Assembly (NCBI GenBank): GCA_963277665.1
Contig: OY728165.1
Location: 1,756,680,772 to 1,756,744,771 of the forward strand
Length of the DNA: 64,000 bases
Reading direction: 5' to 3'
Source: Viscum album
Lineage: Eukaryota > Streptophyta > Magnoliopsida > Santalales > Viscaceae
The position numbers and the translations under genes are program-made. The stretch's first letter is position 1. Each line of letters starts with the position of its first letter. Shown piece after piece: positions 49,436 to 60,900 of the stretch. Under the pieces are notes generated by a model that saw only the letters and a program-made list of their open reading frames with translations, searched no databases and was not told the origin of the DNA.

Positions 49436-49639
49436 CATGGGTAGATATTTCATTCTTCTGTAGATGTTACATCTACTCTACATGATTGAGTTTGAAAGAG
49501 TAAGATGCCTAATTATGAAAGCCTAGTACTATAGGTTGGTGTGTCTATAGAGGACCCTTCTTTTGGATGGACGGTATGGAAGCATGATATCATTCATATT
49601 CATGGGTTTGTATTGGTGTTAGAAGACACACGTGAGGAT

Positions 49640-50430
49640 CTGTTGTGATATAATCATTCCTCATATTGGGCAGTTTATCCTCGTGTTACCATGATGTATC
49701 AATATCTACACCATTAGTATTGGTGGGCATGATTGATGAGATATGTTGCAGGTTTTCTTATGAGTTGTTATGCTATTCAGGGGGTTAAGGTGGATAATCA
49801 TAGACCGACATGGATTTTATAGTAGTTACTCATTCCCAAATGTAAATGGAAAGATGTCGTGATGGATTTCTTGAAAGGTTTACCCATGTATCTTTGATAT
49901 AATGTTGCAGTTTGGGTTTTCATTAATAGACTCATGAAGGTTTCACATTTTGTATCGATCAAGGAAACCTTTAGTGTTTATGAGATTGCAAGGTTTTAAA
50001 TCTGAGAGTTTTTATGTTTTCATGGGGTTCTATTCTCTATATTTTCAAAAAAAGACACATGTTTTACTTCTCATGTATGGAAAGGACAATAGGGATCTTT
50101 GGGTACACAGGTTCTTCTGAGTACTGCATTCCATCCCTAGACAGATGGTCAGTCTGGGACACAATTCAGTTGATGGAGGGAATGTTTTGAGCATGCGTCT
50201 TGGATATCATGGGTTCATGGGGGAGACACATACCCATAGTATATTTTCCCTATAGTAACTATTTCTAGGTGAACATTCAGATGGCAAAAAAATAGTATTT
50301 GTATGATATGCAATGCTGATCACCCCTATAATGGCTAGGTGTTGGAGAGGTGGCTATACAGGGACCTTGTCTTTTCTAGGAAACTCTTGATCCAGTGTAT
50401 TTTGTTCGAAAGTGGATGGTTAATGAATTA
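49640..50430 (+). pseudogene. Integrase of element F
   Basis: 49675-49760 reads 'YPRVTMMYQYLHH', a stop, and 'YWW', the zinc-binding HPG..KMY..L...YWWPGM block. 49840-49935 reads 'CKWKDVVMDFLKGLP' and 'VAVWVFINRLMKVSHFV', so the first catalytic aspartate (MDF) is present and the second block is recognisable (VWVIVDR). 50130-50160 reads 'HP', a stop, then 'TDGQSGT', the HPQTDGQSER block with CAG changed to TAG. 50350-50420 reads toward 'VGEVAIQGPCLF', the GE....GP....' region. One of the best-kept integrases in the window, but not functional. Confidence 0.85.
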
Positions 50431-50940
50431 TATCTTCTTAAATCTTATTCTTCTTGATGGAGATGACCTCTAGAGATCGAGGTCGGATATCAGGTTTTCA
50501 AATGTGTCGCACAAAGGTTGGGACATATAAGGATTAAGTGGAAGGTAAATCTTTCACTGAGATATGTCAGACCACTTGAGGTTTTGGAGAGAGTTGGGAT
50601 GGGTTCCTATTAGTTGCAGTTAACTCAGAGATACTGATCTATGCACGATGTCCTTATTGATTTTCTGGTATGATGTTACTTCTCAAGCCTATATCATGTT
50701 TTTTTACCCGAGGATGTAGAGTTAGATGATAATACATCCATGGAGAAGCACCCATTTCAGATTGTGTATCATTTAATTATGGTTCCCCACGGTTGTTATG
50801 ATCCTCTAGTATGGGTGCTATGATAGAATGGGAGAGTACATGAAGAGACACGGGAGAGGGAGACCAATGTACGATCGAAATGGCCAAAGATGTTTGAGGA
50901 ATCTTCATTGCCACCTTGTCAGGGATATTCAGGGAGAAAT
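50431..50940 (+). pseudogene. GPY/F and chromodomain region of element F
   Basis: 50550-50610 reads 'RYVRPLEVLERVGMGSY', the RY.GP(F/Y).I...VG...Y module. 'SMHDVLIDFLV' follows in the place of VH.VFHVS.L and 50705-50765 reads 'LPEDVELDDNTSMEKHPFQI'. 50812-50890 ('VWVL', two stops, 'NGRVHEETRERETNVRSKWP', then 'KMFEE') corresponds to the chromodomain core V.W......EEATWE.E...R..(Y/W)P.LFE. This supports placement among plant chromoviruses. Confidence 0.7.
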
Positions 50941-50958
50941 TTCATTATTGGGGATGTT
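50941..50958 (+). other. Polypurine-tract position of element F
   Basis: 'ttcattattggggatgtt' sits directly before the 3' LTR start 'tgtcagaacg'. Only the central 'ggggatg' is still purine-rich; position rather than sequence carries the call. Confidence 0.45.
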
Positions 50959-53014
50959 TGTCAGAACGTATATATTTTTTTCTAGTATGGACCGGTCTTT
51001 CATTTGTTTTGAGTTAAAATGGATGTTTTTTAAATTTTTTACATACACTACTTGTAATTCTGAGTACACATCATGTACCATGTTAATGTTTACAGTTGTG
51101 GCTTAGGCATGTAACATGCAGGACATGGTCATGTGGGGTGACGTGGAAGACCGCTAATGTCGGGGGCCGGTTGAGGTGAAAACACCTCGTGTTCATTAAA
51201 ATTAAACAACATTTACTTTTTCATTTATTAGACATATTAGACTGGGGTCACATCTAACACTCATATTAGTATTCTTCTGGCCGTTCCTAGTGAAGTATCA
51301 TATAGAATCACTAATTCTTTTCTGAGACACTGATATGTCATCCATTTTCAAAATCAGACTTTGTCAGTAGCCTTTGAATCAACTCAGTGAGTACATCCTT
51401 CTTAGGGAGCCCTTTTTCCCAATTCTTCCTTGTTTGGAGAGTTATTCAGGGATGAATATTTTTGACATTTTTTTAGGTCTACTTTTTTCTAGGATGATTT
51501 GAGGTCCAACGCCAGAGTATATCGACTGTACATCTTGTAGGTAGGTGGTTTGTTGCCTTTCATTGTTTTTCATTGAGTTTTATATTCCAACATACTAATT
51601 ACCCATGCTTCAGGTATTTTGGTTTAAGGAAAGTAATCATTGTATAATGTAACATTGAATGATTGATGGATTAAGGGTTTATTGATGTGATATTATATGA
51701 AAATGACTTATTAGGGGACACCATAATGGAGTGTTTCCTTGTTTGTATATCTATTTACATTGAATCCAAGTTTCAAACAAGGAAGACCTTGTTCCCATGC
51801 CTTGATTATTAGGATGGAATTAATTTTGTAATTTAATTATGTTAAATGCATGTGTTATGCATTTTGGGAACTTAGCCTTGTTGTAGTGTGGTTACTAGGG
51901 CTACTGGATAACATTTGTGCACAATTATATTATATAGGGCCGTGAGAACATTGTGTAGTGAGACCATAGGGGAAATTAAAGTTGAGGAAATCCCCCGAGA
52001 GTTTGTTATTATTACATTGAGGGACTATAAGGGGGATTGAAGTGGAGCTCACTCTCAGGGTGAATATTATTTACATTTCGGGACAACATGAAGAATTGAT
52101 GTTTAATGCTTTTCCAGAGATTTTGTAGTTGTTGTGGAAATACCATAGGTGGAATTGACAGTGAGTTCTTCCTCATATTTGTTTTTTCAATTTTATTTCA
52201 TTACATGGAATGAGGGGTTAGAATGTGTGAGATACCTAGAGGGTTAACATGAATATTGATTGATTGTTATGCGTCTTCTGAGAAAAAGCACAAGATAAGA
52301 TTCAGTCATGTTAGGTAGTCTTCTGAAACACCTATTATGATACTTAGTTGATTATGTTATGAACATTAAATGGTAATGAATGTAAACAAAAACTCTATGA
52401 TTGTTTACTTTTGTGAACTCTTAGTTCCTTGTAGCATATCCATTGTTACCTTCTATATATTATCACTGATAGTCAGGAAATACTCTTATTGTGGTTGCCT
52501 AATGGGATTCGTCTCATACCCTGTTTTGGTCATGATTATGGACCCAAAATGATTATATGGTTATAGGTGTAGATAAAGGAATGTTACCTTCTTCCTTAAG
52601 TATATAATTTTATGTTTGGATCTAGAGAGTATAGAACCATGCATAGGCTTGGAAATTCTATTTGTTTTTTTATTATTCATTGTACTTTGGTTCAGTTTTA
52701 TTTCCAACATATTTTCTTGTTTGGCCGCTTTCATAGACATTTGTGACATAAATCATTTATATATGTGCTCGAGTAGTTATTTACATTCAGTATTCTACTA
52801 TTTACTTGTTGTATGGTATTTTCCTTAGGGTACTGTTTATTATTTTTTATCCCATTATGCATGATATGAAAATGAGGGCATTTTTCCCCACTATCATACC
52901 CAAGGCCCCCGTTGTTAGTTGGAAACATTTGGAATTCGGGGGAATGATCTTAAGGCCATAGAACCAAATGGTTTTGGGAAACCTCTTAGCATCACTCGTA
53001 ACTGGGATATTACA
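50959..53014 (+). repeat. Element F 3' LTR
   Basis: Begins TG ('tgtcagaacg') and ends '...gtaactgggatattaca'. It pairs with 42950-45001 and is four bases longer. By eye the compared parts agree at about 75 percent. Confidence 0.8.
51955..52185 (+). repeat. Internal repeats of about 60 to 115 bp spacing in the F LTR
   Basis: 'gaccataggggaaattaaagttgag' (near 51962), 'gactataagggggattgaagtggag' (near 52024) and 'taccataggtggaattgacagtgag' (near 52140) are variants of one motif. The 5' LTR has matching forms near 43953, 44017 and 44131. The repeats therefore predate insertion. They lie before the presumed transcription start and could have been enhancer repeats. Confidence 0.45.
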
Positions 53015-53485
53015 AAAACATAACCCAACTGGAAATGTTCCATAAAAATAATATTCCAAATCTTGATAATAAAATCAACTATATTTACTTAGGATTGAAG
53101 ATGTGATATTGAAGGGTATTGGATTCATGTGAGTTCATAATTTATGAAAAAAATTTCTAATGTGTTGAGAGGGTGGAAATGAAGATTTCCCAAGTTCACA
53201 TTTTCTTTAACAATATGCCAATGACGTGGTCTAGATGGAATGTGAAGGGTAAGAATCAATCAAATAAATTAGATGGTTAAAATTTTTAGTTTTTAATTTT
53301 GGAAAATTGTTGTAAAAATCACTATGGGGAATTCCTTACATAATCTTGGAAGTTTTATCAATGTTCTATGTTTAGAAATATTGCTCAAGATTGAAACTAA
53401 TATGGTCTTCTGTTTTTTTATGCTATGAAAAATTTAATGTGTTTTAAAATTGGTGAGATGGGTCATTTTGAAAATACTTACTGAA
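53015..53485 (+). pseudogene. Rest of gag of element E with eroded zinc knuckle
   Basis: Right of element F the E element resumes. 53438-53479 reads 'CFKIGEMGHFENTY', a CCHC knuckle with the second and last cysteines changed to isoleucine and tyrosine. The part between 53020 and 53430 is too decayed to align residue by residue. Confidence 0.6.
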
Positions 53486-54028
53486 AGAATGATCGGTTTG
53501 AATGAAAGTAGACATAATTTAATAAGAAAGGTGCTGCGAGATCCTTTGTGACTATGTTAGTAGATATCGGGCCATCAAATGAAATGGAATCAGGTTTTTT
53601 TCTCATATATTTAAAATGTCATGTTTGATACAATGTCTACACATTTCTTTATTTTTTACATTTTCTTAGGTTAACTCAAAATTTCATCTCAAACAACGAG
53701 ATGAAAACATATTTAAAAAATAACAAGGGGAAATATTACAGTAAAAATAATTATAATAATCAACTTCTTATAATCATTATAAACAAATTATATAAAACAT
53801 TATTTTCCAATTATTAGTGTTTTATGTTATTTTTTGTATGGATTGACCTTCTAATTATCTTGTTATGATTATTTGTAGAGTTATTTTTTTTCAATTTTTT
53901 TTCATCGTATACAAGAATTAACGCATACAATTGATAACATATATGGAAGCTAAATACTATTATAAGATAGAAATGGAATTTATCTTCTCCATATTGTTTA
54001 AAATATGGGATCTTTTCAGATTAATTAT
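53486..54028 (+). other. Decayed protease interval of element E
   Basis: The place between zinc knuckle and RT predicts the protease. No D-S/T-G motif or other protease block is readable; the DNA is AT-rich and stop-dense. Confidence 0.4.
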
Positions 54029-54930
54029 GTGCCAATGGTAAATGAATACCTAGATGTTTTCCCTAAGGCGATTCCAAATGATATACCTTATCATGAAGTC
54101 TAATATACAATTTACTTGATTTTTATGCTTCAATGATTTCAAAACACCATTATAGTAGGAGCTTCTTAATAAAGACTTCATTCATTCTAGCACATCACCA
54201 TGGGGTGATACTATTTTATTAATTAAAATTAAAGATGTTTAAAAGAGACATTAAATGGGTTACTAAGAAATGAATTACCTTAAAAATAACAATTAGTATA
54301 CATTTCCATATATCGATGACTTATTTTGTCACCTTATGGGAGATTGGTGTTTTTCCATTATTAAATTGTGATTTGGATATAATAAGATAATGGTGAAGGA
54401 GGATAACATCTCAAAAATATCTTATTGTACTACATATAGGAAATATGAGTTATTTATAACCATTGGAATCACAAAATCCCAATATGTATTCATGGATCTT
54501 ATTAAAAGAATCATCTAAGAATATTTGGATAGGCTTGTTGTTTTTTTATAGATGAAATTCAAAACTTTTCAAAATTTTATATGAATCACGGGAAACATCA
54601 ATGTATTATCTTTCAAATTCTCAAAGAAACAATATTATATAGAAAAATTAGAAAATGTGAGATTTTGTAGAAACATATTTCATTTGTTGGGTAATTTTTA
54701 TATAATAATGGAAAATCAACTGACCCTTCCAAAAAAATAGTGGTTTTTGAATGGCCATGACCAAAAAATATTAGAAACATTCATATTTTTCATACAATAA
54801 CATGTTTATACAAATGATTTGTTAAAAACATTGCATGTTTATTTATCTTAAAAACTATGATAACATGATAAAGGGTTAAATTTATATGGACAGAAGAATG
54901 TTATTTGTCTTCTGGAAAAAAATAAGTGAT
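54029..54930 (+). pseudogene. Reverse transcriptase of element E
   Basis: 54029-54105 reads 'VPMVNEYLDVFPKAIPND', the start of gypsy RT. 54160-54230 reads 'ELLNKDFIHSSTSPWGDTIL', the LL..GFI.PS.SPWGAPVL block. 54310-54360 ('YIDDLFCHLMGDWCFSII'), 54370-54440 ('FGYNKIMVKEDNISKISY') and 54495-54545 ('FMDLIKRII', a stop, 'EYLDRLVVFL') follow in order. The catalytic aspartates are lost. 54600-54760 is the thumb region. Stops are frequent but the frame is largely constant, so the order of blocks is easily seen. Confidence 0.8.
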
Positions 54931-54969
54931 TGATGAATGCTTTAGTTTTGTCCCTTCCTTCTAGTATTT

Positions 54970-55330
54970 TGGAGTTTTTAATCTACAGTGATGTTTCACT
55001 AAAGTGACATGGTTGTGTTATTATGCATAATGATCACATAATTTATTATGCTTCACAAAAACTGAATCATCATGAGTTAAATTATCCCAAACATTTATTT
55101 TGATTTCGAAATTTGGAGAAATAATTTATATGGATCCAAAGGTGAAATATATACTGACAATAAAAGTCTGAAGTATATATTCAATCAGAACATGTTAAAC
55201 ATGAGGAAGGGTAAATGGATATAATTAATAAATGACTATGAATTCAAACGCTATTTCAATCCTATAAAAGAAAAAAATTAGTAGATGTCTTGATTTAAAA
55301 AAATCATTCAAAATTAACTGTGTTACATTT
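54970..55330 (+). pseudogene. RNase H of element E
   Basis: 'LIYSDVSLK', a stop, 'HGCVIMHNDHIIYYASQKLN' and 'HELNYPKH' (54975-55100) match the Y.DAS..GLG.VL.Q....I.YAS..L..HE.NYP.H pattern. The first aspartate is kept; alanine after it is changed. 55140-55200 ('KVKYILTIKV', a stop, 'SIYSI') stands for the TDHK.L.Y.F block. Confidence 0.75.
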
Positions 55331-55439
55331 GGAACAAGTCCCCTTGACTAATGATTTGATGATATTTTTCATCGAAGTTATTAGTTTAGGATATTCCTCT
55401 ATTTTTTTAGGTGTCAATACAATAAACTATATCAGATAT

Positions 55440-56400
55440 TATTATGCATGTAGAGGAGGATCATGGGTTACAAGAAATGGTAGAATTTTTTAAAAGGGGT
55501 TAGTTTCCATAATTTTAAAATGATAAAGGATGTGTTTTATGATTTGTACAAAGATTATGTGGGAATGTGATACATAGTGGATGAAATATTTGTTTTTGGT
55601 AGCTCATACATATCCATTTCCCATTCATCTATGAAGTAATAAGATGTTATGTGACCTTCAAAAATATTACTGGGTGGATGGATGGAGAAGAGATATTGAT
55701 TGTTTTTTTTTACGAATTATTTGACATGTGATAATGTTAATGACAAGAGGAAACTACCAATAGTGATGCTTCGACCATTTCCAGTGCCAGAGTGGAAATG
55801 GTAAAGCATATTCATGGACCTCATGGTTGGACTACAAATGAAATCCTGACCTGACATTGTGAGTTGGGTTATTATTGAATCACTAAATAAATCTACACAT
55901 ATCAATCTTATTCAAGATACTATATCATTTGATAAGATATATCACCTGTATATAAAATATATTTTTATGTAAAGTAGAATTCATAATTAGATTATAAATA
56001 TCCATGATCCCTTGCTCACTTATACCTTTTTGAAAGGCCATTAAAATTCATTGGGAACAGAATTAAATTCCAATACTGATTTTCATGGTCAATTTGATTG
56101 AAAGACCATGAGAAACATTTAGATATTTGATGTCTTGGTGTGAGCTTTTTCAATAAACTACCAAGGAATTTGGGATCTTCATATTTATTTATTTGAGTTT
56201 TCTTATAAAAAAAGATTACATTCATGTATACAGATGGAATCTTTTGAGGCATATATGGAAAGTCATGTTGAAATCTATCATTTTGGACCGTTTTTGGGGA
56301 ATGGTTGTTGATGAGACCAGAATTAGAAAAGGAAGATCCCGAGAAAGTGAAGATGACCCGAAAACACATGAGGAGAACATTGAGGAGTAATAAATGTTAT
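55440..56400 (+). pseudogene. Integrase of element E
   Basis: 55770-55815 reads 'LRPFPVPEWKW', followed by 'SIFMDLMVGLQ', which is the L.P.P.P.WKW..I.MD...GLP block with the first catalytic aspartate present. 55880-55960 reads 'VIIESLNKSTHINLIQDTIS', the VIVDRLTKSAHF block. 56060-56130 ('LGTELNSNTDFHGQFD') holds the remains of LG.....T..HPQTDGQ. 56180-56250 ('LFEFSYKKRLHSCIQMESFE' and 'AYM') matches L.EF.YN...H.SI.M.PFEALYG. The minus-strand frames at 56016-56369 and 56222-56464 are shadows of this domain. Confidence 0.75.
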
Positions 56401-56884
56401 GATAATAACAGGTGAAAATAAATTTATTTTGAGGTAGGTGATCATGTTTTTCGTATAATCTCACCCTGGAAAGGTGTTATGCATTTTGGTATGAAAGGAC
56501 AGATATGTCCACTGTTTAGTAGAATTTATGATATCATGGAGAATGTTGGTACAGTTTCCTACAGAGTATATTTTCCTCTAATTTATCTTAGGTAAATAAT
56601 GTTTATCATGTTTCGATGTTGAAAATGAATGTTCTTGAATCACCTCGTGTTTTGATCCGAAAAGTAGTTCGACTGGAAGAGAAAATATAAAATGACGAGA
56701 AACATATTTATATTCATGATTGTAGTGATAATGTATTACATAATGTGTTAATACAAAATGTTAGGATTTGGTTTAGAAACTAATTTGGTAATGTAGAAAC
56801 ATGAATATCTAAGAAAACAATGAGAGAAAGGTACCCTATGTTATATAATAAGTAAATAAAAAAATTTTGGGGATGCAATTTCCT
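56401..56884 (+). pseudogene. Integrase C-terminal region of element E
   Basis: 56421-56600 reads 'YFEVGDHVFRIISPWKGVMH' and then 'FGMKGQICPLFSRIYDIMEN' and 'VGTVSYRVYFP', matching F..GD.V.....P.KG....G..GKL.P...GP..I...VG..AY...LP in plant chromoviruses. 56600-56840 is too eroded to decide whether a chromodomain existed. Confidence 0.7.
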
Positions 56885-56898
56885 GATGGTGGGGAGAA
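56885..56898 (+). other. Polypurine tract of element E
   Basis: 'gatggtggggagaa' directly precedes 'tgtaacacacc', the 3' LTR start. Nearly identical to the tract of element B at 13000-13014. Confidence 0.75.
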
Positions 56899-59823
56899 TG
56901 TAACACACCAAGGATTTTCAAATAAATTTAATTTATAATGAAATTCAAGAAATACTGAGTTATTTGGAAACAAAACATTACTATTTAAAAGAGATTATTA
57001 TAACATATCAATTGTAAAAAAATTCTACTTTTACGTACTAAATTTCAAAAAAAGGAACTACAATGTTGTTATCAGTAGGATATGTAGAGTCTGGTATGAT
57101 CAAAATAATTTTTTGGGAATATTAACTTAACCATTTGAAAAAGTAATCTCAATCCTTATGAATAGTAATATGACCAATATGAAAAGTAAATAGTTCATAA
57201 GAATGATAACTTCCCCGATGATTGTTTTAATAAAAGGGCATATTATATGTTAAATTATGATAATAGTATTAGTAAATCAATATTTTAAATATTATTAATG
57301 ATGTGTTGGTATTTTTTTAGTCATAAATACATAATTACATTATTATGAATAATTTAATAATTTAAATTAAAATATAATTTTTATAAAAAATAGTAACTTA
57401 TTATTATATATATAATTTTTATAGTTATAATATAATAGTAGGATACCTTGATTAAATTTTTAATGTGTTAAAATGAGTTATAGTTTTAAAAATTTTATTA
57501 TTTGAATAAATTATAAATTTTTTTAAAAAAATTATAATTTTTAGAAAATTAATTTCATAAAATGAAGTTCATTTTTGAATTTTACACATTAAAAAATGTG
57601 TAGATTTATATTTTTGTATTTTTCTGAAGTACATGAATTTTTGGAGAATAGTGAAATAAGGTAATTTAGGAAATAATCTAAATACCCGAATTATTGAGTC
57701 ATGGATGATGTTATACTAAGCTAATCACCCTTGGTTCTTACTAAATTGAACTAATTAATTCATTTTGTCACAATAACTACGATATTTCTTGCATTGGATA
57801 AAATAGTGAAATAATCATTAAAATAATGGTAACCCCATTCTCCTCCACTATCAATACCACCCCTCCAACACTCTTCTCCTCACACCCCTCATGATATGAT
57901 AATTTTTTTCATTCGTAACAAACCCTTTATCCACCCTCTTATCCATGTCCATGAACAACTATTCTCCCCAAAATGCATATACCATGTTCCTTAAAGAGAA
58001 TTACAAGGAGAAAAGATCAAGAGGTAAAAAGCTTCTTTCATTTTACTTTTTTTCTTTTAAATTAATTTGATTTTCTAATAATGACATCACATTCCGTTAT
58101 ATATGATGCCTGAAATCTATAGTATTTTATATATATTGGAATATTCTCTTTTAATGGAAAAAATATAATCTTACATAGTCTCTTCTTCCATATATTCTAA
58201 AAATATAAACGTCATTCGTGATGTGTCTATTTTCAATTATTGTTGAATATGTCATTTAAATTTCAATTATTGTATCTAAGGATCATCATAAAACTATTTT
58301 ATGGGTTAAAAAATATTTAAATTTAAATTATATAAACCTCTATTATGTTCTAGATTTAATATATATATATATATATATAATACTAAATTTATTAATTAAA
58401 CAAGTTTTTGATTATCAATGAACTGACATAATGATGTAAATAAATATCATTAAAGTCTTATCTAATAATTCATCATCATATATGAAAACAAAATAATTTA
58501 TGTTATAATTTACTATTATGGAGACAAAATAATACAATTTAATTATACTTATAGAGTTTCTCATTATTCAAAAAACAGAAGCCTTTACGAAACTACCATG
58601 GAAACCATATAAAGAACGCACAAAAAATATGGAAAAAACACAATATTATAAATTAATTAGTGGAATGATGTTATAAAATAATTAAAAAGGTGTTATTTGA
58701 ATTAAATTATTTGATAAATTTTTTGAAAAACTCTTATTAAAATTATAATATATTTTTCAACTCATGTTATGTAAGATGTACATGCGGTAAAGGAATTCAA
58801 TACCAAATTTTCATTATTTTGGTTAACCTTATACTTCATTAATTATATGTTACTAAAATAATTTATTTAATTAATATTTTTATTATGATTTATTGTTTTT
58901 ATTAATTGTTTATACACATATTCCATTCATTATATTAATCCTCACTTCTAATATATGATTTTTGTAAGGGAATTTGCTTTCTTTTTTTTTAAATGAATGA
59001 TTTATATGATGTAAGTAATCTTGTTTTATGATTAAGTTCTGGTTATTGTGAATTGTTTATGATTAATTGTGGGACCTATATGTTCCTCCATTTAATTTTT
59101 TTTGTTTGTGTTTGTGGTAGAATGTGTGGTTACTCCATGTGTAATTGCAATGCATACACCATATGGTAGCTCGGAGTGTAACATTGTAAGGTAGACATAA
59201 AAGCTGCATTGTAAACTAGTTGTGATGGTTAAAAATATTATGGTTGCTGTGAGGGTTAAAATATTATGCAATTAATTCCCTATGTAAGATTTATTGTATT
59301 ATTTATTTGTTTTATGATTTATGGAAATCTATTATTTTCACAATGTTAATCTATGATACATATTCGGTGAGAAATATGTATTTTTTGAAAATGATTATAT
59401 ATTTATTTATATTAATTCATGTAATAATGTTTCATATACATATTTTATGTACATTACTAAGATTTTGTTCTCATACGGTGTTATAAAATGATATTAAGAA
59501 TGTTTGACGGGTTGGTAATTGAAAATGAGAAGCCATCAAGAATGTCATTAAGACTTATCAGAATATATTTCATGTTTTTTGTTAATAAAAATTTCATTAT
59601 GAAAAAAAGGATATTTTTAGTAGAAACCACTGTTTACACTTATGTGTTGATTTGTATGAATCATTTCTAGATTTTGTAATCGTTATTCTTAAAATATCTT
59701 TTGTGAATGTGATCAACTGAATTCTTATGGAAATTACTAGATTATGAAATGTTTAAGGATACATCCCTATAATTATAATTTATTAAATAATATTTTTAGG
59801 TCATCAAGATGTGGTCATAAAAT
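56899..59823 (+). repeat. Element E 3' LTR
   Basis: It starts with intact TG. It lacks the 671 bp insertion present in the 5' LTR and so shows the empty site. It contains a TA microsatellite near 58356-58379, a donor-like 'caagag|gtaaaa' at 58023 and the decayed 27 bp repeats near 59160-59270. The right end near 'gatgtggtcataaa' is uncertain by about 20 bases. Confidence 0.7.
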
Positions 59824-60289
59824 ATAAAAAAGTCACAAAACATGATAAATATAAAACGAAAAATGAAAGAAAACAAAATATTTGAAAAAATATAAAAAAT
59901 GAAAAATTTTCATTCTCCAAAACATTAATTATAATGTTTTAAAAATAATTTTAATATATTTTTTAACTTATATGTCTTAAATTGGGTCACCTATACCCCT
60001 CATTTGTAATGAAATTTTAATAAAATATATATTTCATTGGTAGATAGTGTGGGGGAGTGTGATCTCTTCCACTAGTGAATGGGAAAACATACATAGTATC
60101 ACTGTAATATATTTCCATTAAAAATTAAGGTGTTCTAGTCTCTCCCTATAATGATCTATGAATTACATAATGGATTGAACATAATAATAGAAAATAAACC
60201 ATAGCTTATAGAAAGATGATTAATAGACATTCAGTTGAATCAGAAGTTAGAAATCAACACTTGGTTCCAATGATATAATAAATTCTATT
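59824..60289. other. Interval between element E and readable Athila-like pol
   Basis: AT-rich DNA without open frames. If the minus-strand element G is contiguous, this would hold its sequence after integrase, but no LTR or polypurine tract is recognisable. Confidence 0.35.
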
Positions 60290-60900
60290 GAATTAACAGG
60301 TCATTATTTACTCTAGTAATTTGTTTTTAAATTAGGGTGTTATAAAAAACCTATAATAATGTCTCTATCTCATTTAGTTGATATTTTTTCTTTGTCCCAA
60401 CTCGTTTTGGATACATAATCATCACTCTTACATTCTAATATTCCTTGTGCTCCAGTTCCACATATTTTGGATAAGTCATCTCATAAATCAGTATATATGT
60501 GATTATTATAATAATATGTTTGTAGTATATTCTATAAGAATATATGTTGTCTTCTAAAAATTGGCACATATCAATTCAGATTATTTTAATAGTGTCCTAT
60601 AAAATATATTGGATCTCTCTAATGGATAATTTTTTATGATAATTGTTTTGTTGGTGGTAAGGTGTTAATGACTTATATGTGAGTCTATAATTCACCATCA
60701 ATCCCTCTATGATCTTTTTTAATAAACGTTTTCATTGATCACAAATTATGACTCTTGGGATTATAAATCATCATACAATATTATTCCTGATAAAATAAGA
60801 GACAGTATTGGGATCATTTTTTCTATTCCATACCTTCGAAAAATTTTGAATCATAACCAAATACAAGAAAGATATACTATTTTCAAAATTACATGGGAAA
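60290..60900 (-). pseudogene. Integrase of element G (Athila type)
   Basis: The minus-strand frame reads 'NSISFLYLVMIQNFSKVWNR' then 'NDPNTVSYFIRNNIV', two stops, and 'FIIPRVIICDQ'. This corresponds to the YILVAVDY.SKWVEA, ND...V..F...NIF.RFG.PR.IISD.G blocks; the first aspartate is lost, the second kept. 'NYRLTYKSLTPYHQQNN' then stands for the TPYHPQT(N/S)GQ block and 'SIREIQYIL' for SNREIK.IL. 60500-60310 reads 'VELEHKEY' and 'KKYQLNEIETLL', matching the LPVE.EH.AYWA and .R..QLNEL.EL blocks specific to Athila. Many stops. Confidence 0.75.

Larger units (their letters stand above)
42950..53014 (+). mobile_element. Ty3/gypsy chromovirus, Tekay/Del-like (element F), nested in gag of element E
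   Basis: The element has LTRs of 2052 and 2056 bp, an initiator-Met primer site at 45005, gag with zinc knuckle, protease, RT, RNase H, integrase, a GPY/F and chromodomain region, and a polypurine tract, all in order over 10.1 kb. The 2 kb LTRs and chromodomain point to the Tekay/Del lineage. Stops and frame changes occur in every domain. Many stops are TAG where the family has glutamine. It is better kept than its host element E, in line with a later insertion. Confidence 0.85.
38709..59823 (+). mobile_element. Ty3/gypsy chromovirus-type retrotransposon (element E), decayed, hosting element F
   Basis: LTRs at 38709-42363 and 56899-59823 pair along their length (for example 39490-39570 with 57680-57760, 39630-39830 with 57825-58030, and 42100-42340 with 59610-59800). 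Between them lie gag, RT, RNase H, integrase and a polypurine tract, interrupted in gag by element F (42950-53014). Removing F leaves an internal region of about 4.5 kb, normal for a chromovirus. All frames carry many stops. Its LTR resembles that of element A in the promoter region and around 57140-57180. Confidence 0.75.

Noticed and set aside
56016..56369. Minus-strand frame of 117 codons and overlapping 56222-56464
   Set aside because: They lie opposite the integrase of element E and have no domain of their own; shadow frames.
58356..58379. TA run as an origin or special structure
   Set aside because: A plain microsatellite in an AT-rich LTR; the same kind of run occurs at 37050.
60340..60365. 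'ttagggtgttata' read on the minus strand as an LTR start (TAACACCCT)
   Set aside because: The same bases continue the Athila integrase frame in the expected register, and no polypurine tract or matching LTR was found.
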